Shown: positions 24,465 to 34,953 of the stretch, piece by piece
Layout: every line of letters begins with the position of its first letter
How positions within the stretch are numbered: the first letter of the stretch is position 1
DNA from: Planctomycetota bacterium
GTDB lineage: Bacteria > Planctomycetota > UBA8108 > UBA1146
Direction: 5' to 3'
Length of the DNA: 64,000 nt
NCBI GenBank assembly: GCA_018694835.1
Contig: JABHOG010000007.1
Coordinates: 1 to 64,000, forward strand
Made by a program: the position numbers and the translations under genes
Notes under the pieces: generated by a model
Seen by the model: the letters and a program-made list of their open reading frames with translations, nothing else
Database searches by the model: none
Told to the model about the DNA's origin: nothing

Positions 24465-26266
24465 CCGGGGAATTCATCGAGCGGAAGAGCGACCGAGGAG
24501 ACCACTTCCGTCAGGGCCTGTAACGAGTACGGCTTCTGGATGAAGGCCTGAAATGGCCCGGAATCCTGAATCAATTCACTCCCATAACCACTGGAGAGAA
24601 TCAGTGGTAGCTGACTCCACTCCTGGTGGAGTTCACGCCCCACCTCAAGTCCATTCCGACCCGGCATCTCCATGTCGATGATCACCACATGATATCTTCC
24701 GTTGGCACGTTTCACCGCTTCGACCCCGAGATCTCCATCATCTACAGAGTCGACCCGATAACCGGAACGCTCTAGCATTCGCACCACGATCTTCCTCACC
24801 ATCGGATCGTCATCGATCACCAGCGCGCTGCGCCCTTCTCCCGAACTGCTCTGGAGTTCTACAGCAGTGGTTTCATTCTGCTCCACCCACTCACAGGTAG
24901 GGAGCAATGCCCTGAAACAAGTGCCCACTCCCAGTTCCGATTCCAGTTCCAACACTCCACCATGGGCACGAACAATACCCAGCACCGCAGCCAGGCCCAG
25001 GCCTCGCCCGGTGAACTTGGTCGAATAGAAGGGTTCAAAACAGCGCGATTGAGACTCCTCAGACATCCCCGAACCACGGTCCTCGACCTGAAAAACGACG
25101 TACTCCCCGTCCTTCAACTCGGGGGCAACTCCTATCGATGGGTCCAGTTCATCTGCCCTGACCGATTTGAGATAGGTCTTCACTTCCACCGCATGATGGC
25201 TCTGAATCGAAGCTTCCGTAGCGTTGATGACCAGATTCATCACCACCTGCTGGATTTGAGTCTCATTACACCGAATGCTGCCTAAATTCGCATCTAGAGT
25301 GTAATTCACCACGATGGTTTTCGGTGTCGAAAGTCGAACCAGAGAAGTGATCTCTTCGACCAGTTTGTCGAACTGGACTACCTTCTCGCTCGGCCTTCCC
25401 TTCCCGGCATAGGCCAGCATCTGGCTCGTCAAATCAGAGGCCTTCATCGCACCGACCTCGATTTCCTTCACCTGGTCCCGAATCTGGTCCGGCAGGTCTT
25501 CCTCATGAAGGATGAGGCTTGCATTCCCTGACACTGCCTGCAAAAGATTATTAAAGTCGTGTGCGATTCCTCCCGCCAGCACTCCCAGACTTTCCAGTTT
25601 TTGTGCCTCCTGGAATCGAGCCTCCAGTACTTTTTTCTCTATTTCAGTCTTTGCTTGCCAATGTCTGAGTAGCAAAAACAATGCAAAAGTAGTGGCCAAC
25701 GTCACCAGCCAGACCACCAGGGTCAGTTGATGATTCCGAAAGTTCCTTAACGAAGATTCTTCCTGTTGAGTGCGAACAGTTCTCTCGATGAGCCTGGTGC
25801 TCTCAAGGACTTTCTTGTAGATGGAATCGAACGAGATATCACTCTCAGTTCCTGCAGCACTGATCGAACGAGCGCCGAGACGATCGTTGGCAGATTTCTC
25901 GAGATCGTTCAGAGTTGCCCGCAGAAGTGAGGTGCTTTCGAGAATGCTGACACCAAAAACGATCGAGTCCACCACTCCTCCACCCTTCTCGGGAAGTAGA
26001 GTTTCAAACTCAAGGGCTGCGTCATGTGCATCTGCAAATCGACTCGTCACTTCTGAAATTTCCTGAGTGTCGTCCCCCGTGATCAGTTCTTCTGTCCACA
26101 GGTGGGCTTCCGCTACATTTTCACGAATGCTGGAGAGTTTCGCAGTGATCTCTGCAAAATCGCGCCCCTCGATGAGCCACTGCTGATGGAAGTAAAGCAG
26201 CGGGCCCAGTGAAGCGATCGCCAGAAGAACAAAGACGATTCCGAGCCCCTGGAACGATTTGATCAT
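24440..26266 (-). CDS. Hybrid sensor histidine kinase with receiver domain
   Basis: A 608-residue membrane kinase. A transmembrane helix near residues 7-25 and another near 182-200 flank a helical extracytoplasmic sensor of about 155 residues. The HisKA phosphoacceptor is H236 (GGIAHDFNNLLQ), followed by an ATPase domain (MNLVINATEAS, VEDRGSGMS, GRGLGLAAVLGI) and a receiver domain with ALVIDDD, the phospho-acceptor Asp in IIDMEMPG, and the lysine of IQKPY. GGAGGGAACAAGG precedes ATG 26266. No separate response regulator is nearby, so the output partner is unknown. It is convergent with and overlaps the dihydroorotase-like gene. Confidence 0.93.
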   Translation of the reverse strand: MIKSFQGLGIVFVLLAIASLGPLLYFHQQWLIEGRDFAEITAKLSSIRENVAEAHLWTEELITGDDTQEISEVTSRFADAHDAALEFETLLPEKGGGVVDSIVFGVSILESTSLLRATLNDLEKSANDRLGARSISAAGTESDISFDSIYKKVLESTRLIERTVRTQQEESSLRNFRNHQLTLVVWLVTLATTFALFLLLRHWQAKTEIEKKVLEARFQEAQKLESLGVLAGGIAHDFNNLLQAVSGNASLILHEEDLPDQIRDQVKEIEVGAMKASDLTSQMLAYAGKGRPSEKVVQFDKLVEEITSLVRLSTPKTIVVNYTLDANLGSIRCNETQIQQVVMNLVINATEASIQSHHAVEVKTYLKSVRADELDPSIGVAPELKDGEYVVFQVEDRGSGMSEESQSRCFEPFYSTKFTGRGLGLAAVLGIVRAHGGVLELESELGVGTCFRALLPTCEWVEQNETTAVELQSSSGEGRSALVIDDDPMVRKIVVRMLERSGYRVDSVDDGDLGVEAVKRANGRYHVVIIDMEMPGRNGLEVGRELHQEWSQLPLILSSGYGSELIQDSGPFQAFIQKPYSLQALTEVVSSVALPLDEFPGQSHEPRS

Positions 26267-26353
26267 CCTTGTTCCCTCCGGCATGCGCCCCTTGACGATT
26301 CTCCTGATAGGTTCTGGCCAATGGCCGACAAGAAAAGGATATCATCCTGCAAG

Positions 26354-26388
26354 AAAAAACAGCAGGCGGTCTTGAAGACCACCTGCTG
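26354..26388 (-). terminator. Rho-independent terminator of 26419-28479
   Basis: On the minus strand CAGCAGGTGGTCT and AGACCGCCTGCTG form a 13-bp stem (one T-G pair) with a TCA loop, followed directly by TTTTTT. It lies 31 bp after the stop of the sugar-dehydrogenase-like gene. Confidence 0.9.
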
Positions 26389-26418
26389 CAATCTCCTTGA
26401 ATTCAAGACAGGCTTGAT

Positions 26419-28479
26419 TCAGGGACAAGCATCGTAGGAAATGCAACTTATCGCATCGGGCGTGGGGTCCAGCCCACAGATCTCCCCCGGAGCCGCCAAG
26501 GCCGAGGATCCGAACAGGTATCCGAGCAATGCCACCGGATCGGAGATGTCGATGACCCCATCGTCGTTGCAATCCGTGGTCGAGAGACAGGACGGATCTG
26601 GTTGCCCACTGAACAGGAATCCGAGGGCTCTCACCACATCTGCAATATTCACCAGCCCATCTGCATTGGGGTCACCTCTGCGGAAAAAGGTCGATTCACA
26701 ACTGTCAGGAATACCGTTGCCATCCGAATCGGCAACGGACCCATTCGCAATATCACAGCTGTCGGGTGAGTTGTTTGAATTACAGTCAGGCGTGGACCCG
26801 GCATCGATCTCGCAGTCGTCGATGGCACCATTTCCATTACAATCATCTGCAATGCCCAGATCGATCTCGCAGTTGTCGAGCAGCGTATTGCTGTTGCAAT
26901 CTTCTGCAGTTCCAGCAGCCAGTTGACAAATATCGGGAACATTATCGAAGTCACAGTCCACCAGCACACCATTCTGGATTTCACAGACATCATGGACGCC
27001 ACTGCTATCACAGTCGTTGGTCGCCAACTGACATGAGTCGAGAACACCGTCCCCGTCGCAATCCTCAGCACCCGCTTCGATGTCGCAGGAATCCTCGACA
27101 CCGTTGGAGTCGCAATCCGTGTTGGGAGTCTGGCAGGAATCCGGAATCAAATCTCCATCGCAATCGACTTCGATCCCTGCAGCGATGTCGCAAGTGTCTG
27201 GTTCACCGTTATTGTTGCAATCAGTGGTGTTTCCAATGGCGCACTCACAAGAATCCACGATGTAGTTGCCATTGAGATCCAGGCTCGCGATGTTGGCCGG
27301 AACAATCTTGAAGATCTCTCCTCCAGACCAATCGCAGATGTATACCTCGCCATATGCATCCTGTCCGAATCCAGCAATCCCGGTGATGCTCTGGGAGCCG
27401 GGAGGATCCAGTTCGGAGGTCCGTGAGGTGTACTCGGACACGCTCGATCCAGTCCACCGGAAGGACCAGATCTGGTTGGAACACCAGTCTCCGTAGAAGT
27501 ACAGACCTTGCATGTCGGGCATTGCGCAACCGCTGTAAACATTGCCCCCAGTGATGGAGCAACCACTTCCATGATTATAAACCTGCTTGGGATCGGTCAA
27601 TGAAGCGGCGTTACAGGTGCAACCCGACAAGCCTGTGCAGGTATTGCCCTCCATGCAGCGCCAGCCGTAATTCTCTCCGCCGACCGAGGCGGCAGACTGG
27701 ATGTTGATCTCTTCCCAGTTGTATTGTCCAACATCAGCGATGTAGAAATCACCGGTGAGACGATCAAAGGAAAATCTCCACGGATTTCTCATGCCCGTCG
27801 CCCAGATCTCATCGAGCGGAGCTCCGGGGCCGGCAAATGGATTGTCGCCCGGAATCGAGTAGGGCGTGCCCCCATCGACATCGATCCGAAGAATCTTGCC
27901 CAGGCGCGTGTTGATATTCTGTCCATTCCCCTGCGGGTCATTGGCACTTCCGCCATCACCAAGGCCGATATACAGGTAACCGTCGACTGGGCTGAACTCG
28001 ATCATCCCGCCGTTGTGGTTCGAGTATGGCTGGTTCTGGGTCAGCACGATCTGGGCACTGGAGGGGTTCGCCACGTTGGGATTGGTCGTAGAGACCGAGT
28101 AGCGGGCGACCGTCGTGTTCGATGAGTTGTTGGTGTAGTAGACGTAGAAGTACCCGTTGCTGGCGTAATCGGGGTGGAATGCCAATCCCAGCAATCCTCT
28201 CTCATCCGCTCCTGAGGTCCCTCCCCCGACGATCGAATTGATGTCGAGAAAAGGTGTCGAGATCATCTGAGCACTGGTCATGTCGTAGATTCGGATCGTT
28301 CCCTGCTGTTGAACGATGAACAGTCGTTCGAAATCGGCAGTGGGAGCGGTCACCAAGACCGGACGGCTGACACCACTGGCCACCCTTCGAGTGGAGAGCG
28401 GAGTCCCTCCGGCATCGACTAGAACCGGAAGAAATAGCAGGAACAGCAGCGCAAGCGGGTAAAATTTCATACGAAACAT
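26419..28479 (-). CDS. Secreted PQQ-type sugar dehydrogenase-like propeller with Cys-rich repeats and dockerin-like tail
   Basis: From ATG 28479 (AAGAGG upstream) this is a 686-residue exported protein with a signal peptide ending near VLVDAG. Residues about 30-380 match the soluble aldose dehydrogenase (GSDH) propeller: ERGLLGLAFHPDY, NHNGGMIEFSPVDGYLYIGL, ATGMRNPWRFSFD. Then come about ten Cys/Asp repeats of the type DCNNNGEPDTCDI / DCDGDGVLDSC, which would bind Ca2+ and be disulfide-linked. The end (GDPNADGLVNIADVVRALGF ... CNDDGVIDISDPVALLGYLF) is a dockerin-like pair. This architecture is characteristic of planctomycete secretomes. Whether PQQ is bound or any sugar oxidised is unproven. 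A terminator follows. Confidence 0.9.
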   Translation of the reverse strand: MFRMKFYPLALLFLLFLPVLVDAGGTPLSTRRVASGVSRPVLVTAPTADFERLFIVQQQGTIRIYDMTSAQMISTPFLDINSIVGGGTSGADERGLLGLAFHPDYASNGYFYVYYTNNSSNTTVARYSVSTTNPNVANPSSAQIVLTQNQPYSNHNGGMIEFSPVDGYLYIGLGDGGSANDPQGNGQNINTRLGKILRIDVDGGTPYSIPGDNPFAGPGAPLDEIWATGMRNPWRFSFDRLTGDFYIADVGQYNWEEINIQSAASVGGENYGWRCMEGNTCTGLSGCTCNAASLTDPKQVYNHGSGCSITGGNVYSGCAMPDMQGLYFYGDWCSNQIWSFRWTGSSVSEYTSRTSELDPPGSQSITGIAGFGQDAYGEVYICDWSGGEIFKIVPANIASLDLNGNYIVDSCECAIGNTTDCNNNGEPDTCDIAAGIEVDCDGDLIPDSCQTPNTDCDSNGVEDSCDIEAGAEDCDGDGVLDSCQLATNDCDSSGVHDVCEIQNGVLVDCDFDNVPDICQLAAGTAEDCNSNTLLDNCEIDLGIADDCNGNGAIDDCEIDAGSTPDCNSNNSPDSCDIANGSVADSDGNGIPDSCESTFFRRGDPNADGLVNIADVVRALGFLFSGQPDPSCLSTTDCNDDGVIDISDPVALLGYLFGSSALAAPGEICGLDPTPDAISCISYDACP

Positions 28480-28649
28480 CTCAATAGCCTCTTGGTCTCT
28501 CATGCCCGAGCCCGTCTCATCGACGCAGGCAAATAGCAGGATTACTCCTTAAAAGTGTACCCCACTCCGCCCCAGAATACTCCGGCGAATGGGGAAACTA
28601 CTCGACCTCAATCGACTCTAGAGTGCAGGATTCAGGCCCAATGCGGCCA

Positions 28650-29495
28650 TCACTGCTGTCGAGAGATCTGGACCAACCTGGCATGTATTTGATCGATCAC
28701 ATCATGAGGGGTCGAAGTCCCGGCGGTGATCCCGACATGTTCCACCCCGACAAACCAGCCCGGCTCCAGTTGCTCATCGTTTTCGACATGATAGGCGGGA
28801 ACCTCTTTTTCCCGACACACATTGAGCAACTTGTGGGTATTTGACGAATTGGTTCCACCCACCACGATCATCACATCGACCTGCTCGGAGAGTTCATCGA
28901 CAGCATTTTGACGATCCTTGGTCGGCTTGCAGACGGTATCGATGAACTCGATAGCGATGTCGGGAAAGCGCTGACCGATCTGGAGTAGGATCTCCTTCGC
29001 CTGACGAATCCGGTAGGTGGTCTGGCAAACCACTCCAATCCGTTCTCGCCCCTCCAGCAGGTGCAGATCATCGAGGTCACCGATGACAGTGAAATCGACC
29101 AGATCGCCAACAATCCCCTTCACCTCGACATGCTCTCGCTGGCCGATCACCACCGGGTGCCACCCCTCCTTGACCAGCCTACGCACCGCCTGATGGACCC
29201 GCAGCACCAGTGGGCAAGTGGCGTCATACACGATGTGGCCCTGATCACTGAGCTGCTTCTTGAGGCTCGCGGGTGCACCGTGAGCGGTGATCATGACGTT
29301 CCTGGTGGTGATCTCGTCATCACTGGAACTGACCATCTTCACCCCAGCATCATGTAATCTCTGAACCGTCTGTGGGTTATGAACCAGTTGGCCGACGATG
29401 GTGAGATCGATGGAGATCTCGGGCGAAAGAGCCGCATCTATTGCGTCTCGCACCCCGAAGCAGGTGCCCAGCGCTCGTGCCCGGGTAATCCTCAT
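28650..29495 (-). CDS. ispH: 4-hydroxy-3-methylbut-2-enyl diphosphate reductase
   Basis: The last enzyme of the MEP isoprenoid pathway, with a [4Fe-4S] cluster. The three cluster cysteines are C12 (GTCFGV), C94 (DATCPLV) and C189 (DTVCKPT). Active-site residues lie in LVHNP, TAHGAP, EHVEVKG and GGTNSSNTHKL, with GITAGTSTP near the end. At 281 residues the length is normal. The frame remains open upstream to 29939, across the hutU tandem repeats on the opposite strand, but that extension is not coding; GGAGATACTGG precedes ATG 29495. Confidence 0.95.
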   Translation of the reverse strand: MRITRARALGTCFGVRDAIDAALSPEISIDLTIVGQLVHNPQTVQRLHDAGVKMVSSSDDEITTRNVMITAHGAPASLKKQLSDQGHIVYDATCPLVLRVHQAVRRLVKEGWHPVVIGQREHVEVKGIVGDLVDFTVIGDLDDLHLLEGRERIGVVCQTTYRIRQAKEILLQIGQRFPDIAIEFIDTVCKPTKDRQNAVDELSEQVDVMIVVGGTNSSNTHKLLNVCREKEVPAYHVENDEQLEPGWFVGVEHVGITAGTSTPHDVIDQIHARLVQISRQQ

Positions 29496-29714
29496 GTCCA
29501 GTATCTCCAATCCAAACCGCCGCCCCTCTATTTTACCCTGATCTGAGTCCACTTTCGAGCCGAAGCGACCACCGAACGGAACCCAATCAGAACCCTGTTT
29601 CGGTTGCATCCGGTGGCCGGATAGGGTGCCATCGGGATTCGACATCATCGAGAGTTTGGCGACGATCCTCAGAAGTGAGGGGCGGAAGCCATCCACCCTG
29701 GAGAGGGACAGCCT

Positions 29715-31474
<1,760 letters not shown>

Positions 31475-31478
<4 letters not shown>

Positions 31479-32740
31479 AAACCTCCGTCGACTTGCTGAT
31501 CGAGAATGTCGAAAGACTACTTCCCGGTCATGAAGAAGCCCTCATGGGAGTCTCCGTTGCAGTGGATGCAGGACAGATTCAGGCGATCGGACCGGCGACA
31601 AAAATCGCCGGTCTTTTCGATGGTAGCCGAACACTCGATGGCACTGGGAAGTTGTTGACCGCTGGGTTTGTCGACTCACACACCCACCTGGTTTTCGGAG
31701 GAGAACGCTCGGGCGAGTTCGTCCAGCGCTGTGCAGGTGCCGACTACGAGAATATTGCCAGCAAAGGTGGCGGGATTCGAGCGTCTGTCCGAATGACTCG
31801 CGCCGCTGACCTTCAGCAACTGATCGATTCAGCCAGACCAAGGCTACAGAGAATGATGGAATCCGGCTCCACCACCATCGAAATCAAGAGCGGATACGGA
31901 CTCGATCTGGAGAGCGAACTGAAGATGCTCCGGGCCATCCGCCAGTTGTCCGAGGAATTTCCAATCGAAATCGTCGCCACCTTCATGGGAGCTCACGAGA
32001 TCCCCGACGAATGGCGGCAAGATCGGGCCGAATATATCCGTATCATCTGTGAGCAGATGATCCCTCAGGTAGCCCGCGAAGGATTGGCCGAATTCTGCGA
32101 TGTCTTCTGCGAAAGAGGCGTGTTCGACACTCAGGAGAGCACCCAGATCCTTCAAGCGGGTCTGGATAATGGTCTCAAACCGAAGGTTCACGCCGACGAA
32201 CTGGCTGCCTCGGGTGGATCCCTGGTCGCCGCCCAGGTCGGTGCCATCAGTGCCGACCACCTGATGGAAGTCACCGCGGAGGGCATCGAGGCGCTGAAAA
32301 GCGCTGGAGTCGTCCCCACCCTCCTTCCCGGGACTACTTTCTATCTGCGCAAATCAGGTTACGCTCCGGCTCGGTCCCTGATCGACGCAGGGCTCGAGAT
32401 TGCGATTGCGACCGACCGGAATCCTGGGTCTTGCACCATCGAAAGCATGCTTTTCATCGCAGGCCTGTCAGTGATGCACATGGGCCTGACCCCGACAGAA
32501 GCGATCATCGCCGCCACTCGAGGTGGGGCTCATGCACTGGGTCGTGAGGCGCGGTGTGGAACGATTGAAACGGGAAAAAGAGCCGATCTGGTCCTCTGGG
32601 ATGTACCCAATGAGGAAGTACTAATTCACGAATTTGCTAACCAAGTTCCTCGCATAGTTTGCGCTGCAGGTCGAATCGTGTTCGATTCGCACATTGCCAG
32701 TATTGAAAGATCCGACCTGACGTCGGACCAGGGGGTTTGA
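31475..32740 (+). CDS. hutI: Imidazolonepropionase
   Basis: A zinc amidohydrolase that opens imidazolonepropionate to formiminoglutamate, the step after HutU. At 421 residues it is normal in length. Metal ligands and active site: [56 protein letters not shown] and [17 protein letters not shown] precedes ATG 31475, which overlaps the hutU stop. A typical composition-based regulator (HutC) is not present nearby. Confidence 0.96.
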
Positions 32741-32745
32741 ACCAG

Positions 32746-34953
32746 ATGTCCAAGTTCACCGATCGACTCACCCAGACCATGAATGAACAATCCTGGGGCG
32801 AGTACGAGGAAGCGTGGCTCGACGCCATCGAGAGTGAAGATGTTCGCTTTACCGAATATCTGCTAGCGACCAAACAGGCGATCACCGCAGGCCATGGAGA
32901 ACGAGCAGGTCAAATGCTCGAACTACTTCTTCAATCGGGTCACACCGACGAACTGTCCCCCGATAAGAAAGTGGAATTCCACGAAGCACTTGCGTGCAGC
33001 CTTCCGCGAAACAAGGACGCTCGTGGATTGTTGCTCGAGATTTACAAGTCCCAGTTCGGGCACATCGATGGATTCGACAACTGTGTCGAAACCTCTGGCC
33101 TGATGGATGGAACCCGGCCCGCCGAAATCATCCCTCTCTTCAAGAGAATGGTCCATTATCAACCGGGCTCCTATGTCAAACATCGCTCCGGCTGGGGTGT
33201 CGGCGTTGTGACGGAACTGGACCCGGGGATCGGCACCGCCACTGTAGACTTCGAGAAAAAGGAGGGGCACTCGGTAAAGTTGGAGGCGCTTCCTCAAATC
33301 TGCGATCCTCTCGACGCCGATCACTACCTTGTGATGGGTTGGAAGCGACCGGAAGAACTACGCTCGCTGGCGGACCAAGAGCCAGCGGAGCTGATCAAAC
33401 TGGTGCTGAGGACCAACAGCAAGCCGATCCCCCTCTCGAGGATCAAGGACGCGCTGAGTGGAGTTGCGGTCCCTTCCTCCTCCTGGAGCAAGTGGTGGGC
33501 CCGTGCCAAAACCGCCATCAAGAAGGACTCGCTGATTGGTCAGTCCGGCGGCAAGAACAACGAGTTATATCTTCTCGATGGACCAGAGGCTCTCACCGCC
33601 AGCATCGATCGTCGCTTTGCCCATCTGAGTCCCGACGACCGACTCAAGGTACTTCGCGAGTGCCTCGCCGAATTACAAGAAGACGAGCACCACCTGCTCG
33701 CTCCCCAGTTCAAGTTGCTGCGTCGCGACATCTTGCGTGGCGACCTGGCACCGGCACAGCAGATTTCCGCTCTGCTCTTACTCACAGATCACGCTCCCGA
33801 TGGCGACGAGGTGATGGCCATCGGTGCCCTCATCATGAAGGCGGGCCATCCGTCAGACCTGCTCAACTTGCTGGGGCGCGAAGAAGACCAGAAGGAAACC
33901 CTTGCAGTGATCCGTGGACTCGATCCCGATCGCTGGGATTCCCTACTCGAAGAATTGTTACTGAAATCGGACGATTCACTTCGCGAACTGATCATCCAGA
34001 ACTACGAAGATGCCGACCAGTTACACCTGGTCGACCAGGTCGGTTCCAGCGTACTCCGCCGACCGGGGAAATCGCCCCTGCTATTCCTCCATCTGGTGCG
34101 CAGATCTGCTTCCGCGGATTTCCGATACTTTCCCTGTCTCGAGGGAGTCTCCTCGCCCGACCTGTTCCGCCAGGCGGCGGCAAGTTTCGATCGACTCTCT
34201 CTTGAAAGCGAAGTGAACAAGGACCCTGAAATCACCACTTCGGTGAAGCGCTATCGACAGCAGCTATCGGTCAAGCCTTTTGCTCTGCTCACAAAGGTCC
34301 TGGAACGCGGCGCCCTGACTGACGCACGAGAGATCTACATGCAATTGGCGGGTTCCCGCTCCATCAGTGATTCCAACCTGGAGAAGGCCAAGGCGATCAT
34401 TCTTCGCAAGTTCCCCAAGGTTCTGGCCGGCCAAGCCAGTCGCGGCAGTGCTGTGGCCCAACAATCGGCGATCTACTCGACCCAGTTCGGCATGGACAAA
34501 GTTCAGAATCAACTGACTGAAATTCGCAACGAGAAACTACCGGCGATCTTCAAGGCCATCGGAGATGCCGCTGCACTGGGTGACCTGAGCGAAAATGCAG
34601 AGTTCACATCGGCGATCGAGGAGCGCGAAAACCTCAACCGCAAGGTCATGGAACTCCAGGGAGATCTCGACCGAGCTCGCCTCATCGACCCCGAGGAGGC
34701 CAGCACCGATCAGATCGGGCTCGGTAGTAAGATCAAGTTTCATAACATTTCGACCGACTCGACATTCGAGTACTGCCTGCTAGGACCGTGGGATGGGGGC
34801 CCCGATAATGGAGTGCTCTCCTACCTCTCACCACTCGGCAAAGCGATGCTACAGAAGAAAGAGGGCGAAGAGTTCGATGTCGAACTGCCGACCGGTGTCC
34901 ACAAGGTCAAGGTTCTTGAAATCAGTCGAGGTCAGGTTCCGCAGGAGCAGTAG
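32746..34953 (+). CDS. greA: Giant GreA-type transcription elongation factor
   Basis: A 735-residue protein in which only the last 160 or so residues are GreA. The coiled-coil with the acidic tip is LGDLSENAEF (D613 and E616 correspond to the catalytic tip residues), and the C-terminal FKBP-like domain ends in YLSPLGKAMLQKKEGEEF. These rescue backtracked RNA polymerase by stimulating transcript cleavage. The first 570 residues are a helical region with a small beta module near 140-180 (YVKHRSGWGVGVVTELDPG, CarD/Tudor-like in appearance). A comparably long GreA is known in Chlamydiae, supporting a PVC affiliation. ATG 32746 follows hutI by 5 bp; the 3' end overlaps truD by 32 bp. Confidence 0.9.
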   Translation: MSKFTDRLTQTMNEQSWGEYEEAWLDAIESEDVRFTEYLLATKQAITAGHGERAGQMLELLLQSGHTDELSPDKKVEFHEALACSLPRNKDARGLLLEIYKSQFGHIDGFDNCVETSGLMDGTRPAEIIPLFKRMVHYQPGSYVKHRSGWGVGVVTELDPGIGTATVDFEKKEGHSVKLEALPQICDPLDADHYLVMGWKRPEELRSLADQEPAELIKLVLRTNSKPIPLSRIKDALSGVAVPSSSWSKWWARAKTAIKKDSLIGQSGGKNNELYLLDGPEALTASIDRRFAHLSPDDRLKVLRECLAELQEDEHHLLAPQFKLLRRDILRGDLAPAQQISALLLLTDHAPDGDEVMAIGALIMKAGHPSDLLNLLGREEDQKETLAVIRGLDPDRWDSLLEELLLKSDDSLRELIIQNYEDADQLHLVDQVGSSVLRRPGKSPLLFLHLVRRSASADFRYFPCLEGVSSPDLFRQAAASFDRLSLESEVNKDPEITTSVKRYRQQLSVKPFALLTKVLERGALTDAREIYMQLAGSRSISDSNLEKAKAIILRKFPKVLAGQASRGSAVAQQSAIYSTQFGMDKVQNQLTEIRNEKLPAIFKAIGDAAALGDLSENAEFTSAIEERENLNRKVMELQGDLDRARLIDPEEASTDQIGLGSKIKFHNISTDSTFEYCLLGPWDGGPDNGVLSYLSPLGKAMLQKKEGEEFDVELPTGVHKVKVLEISRGQVPQEQ

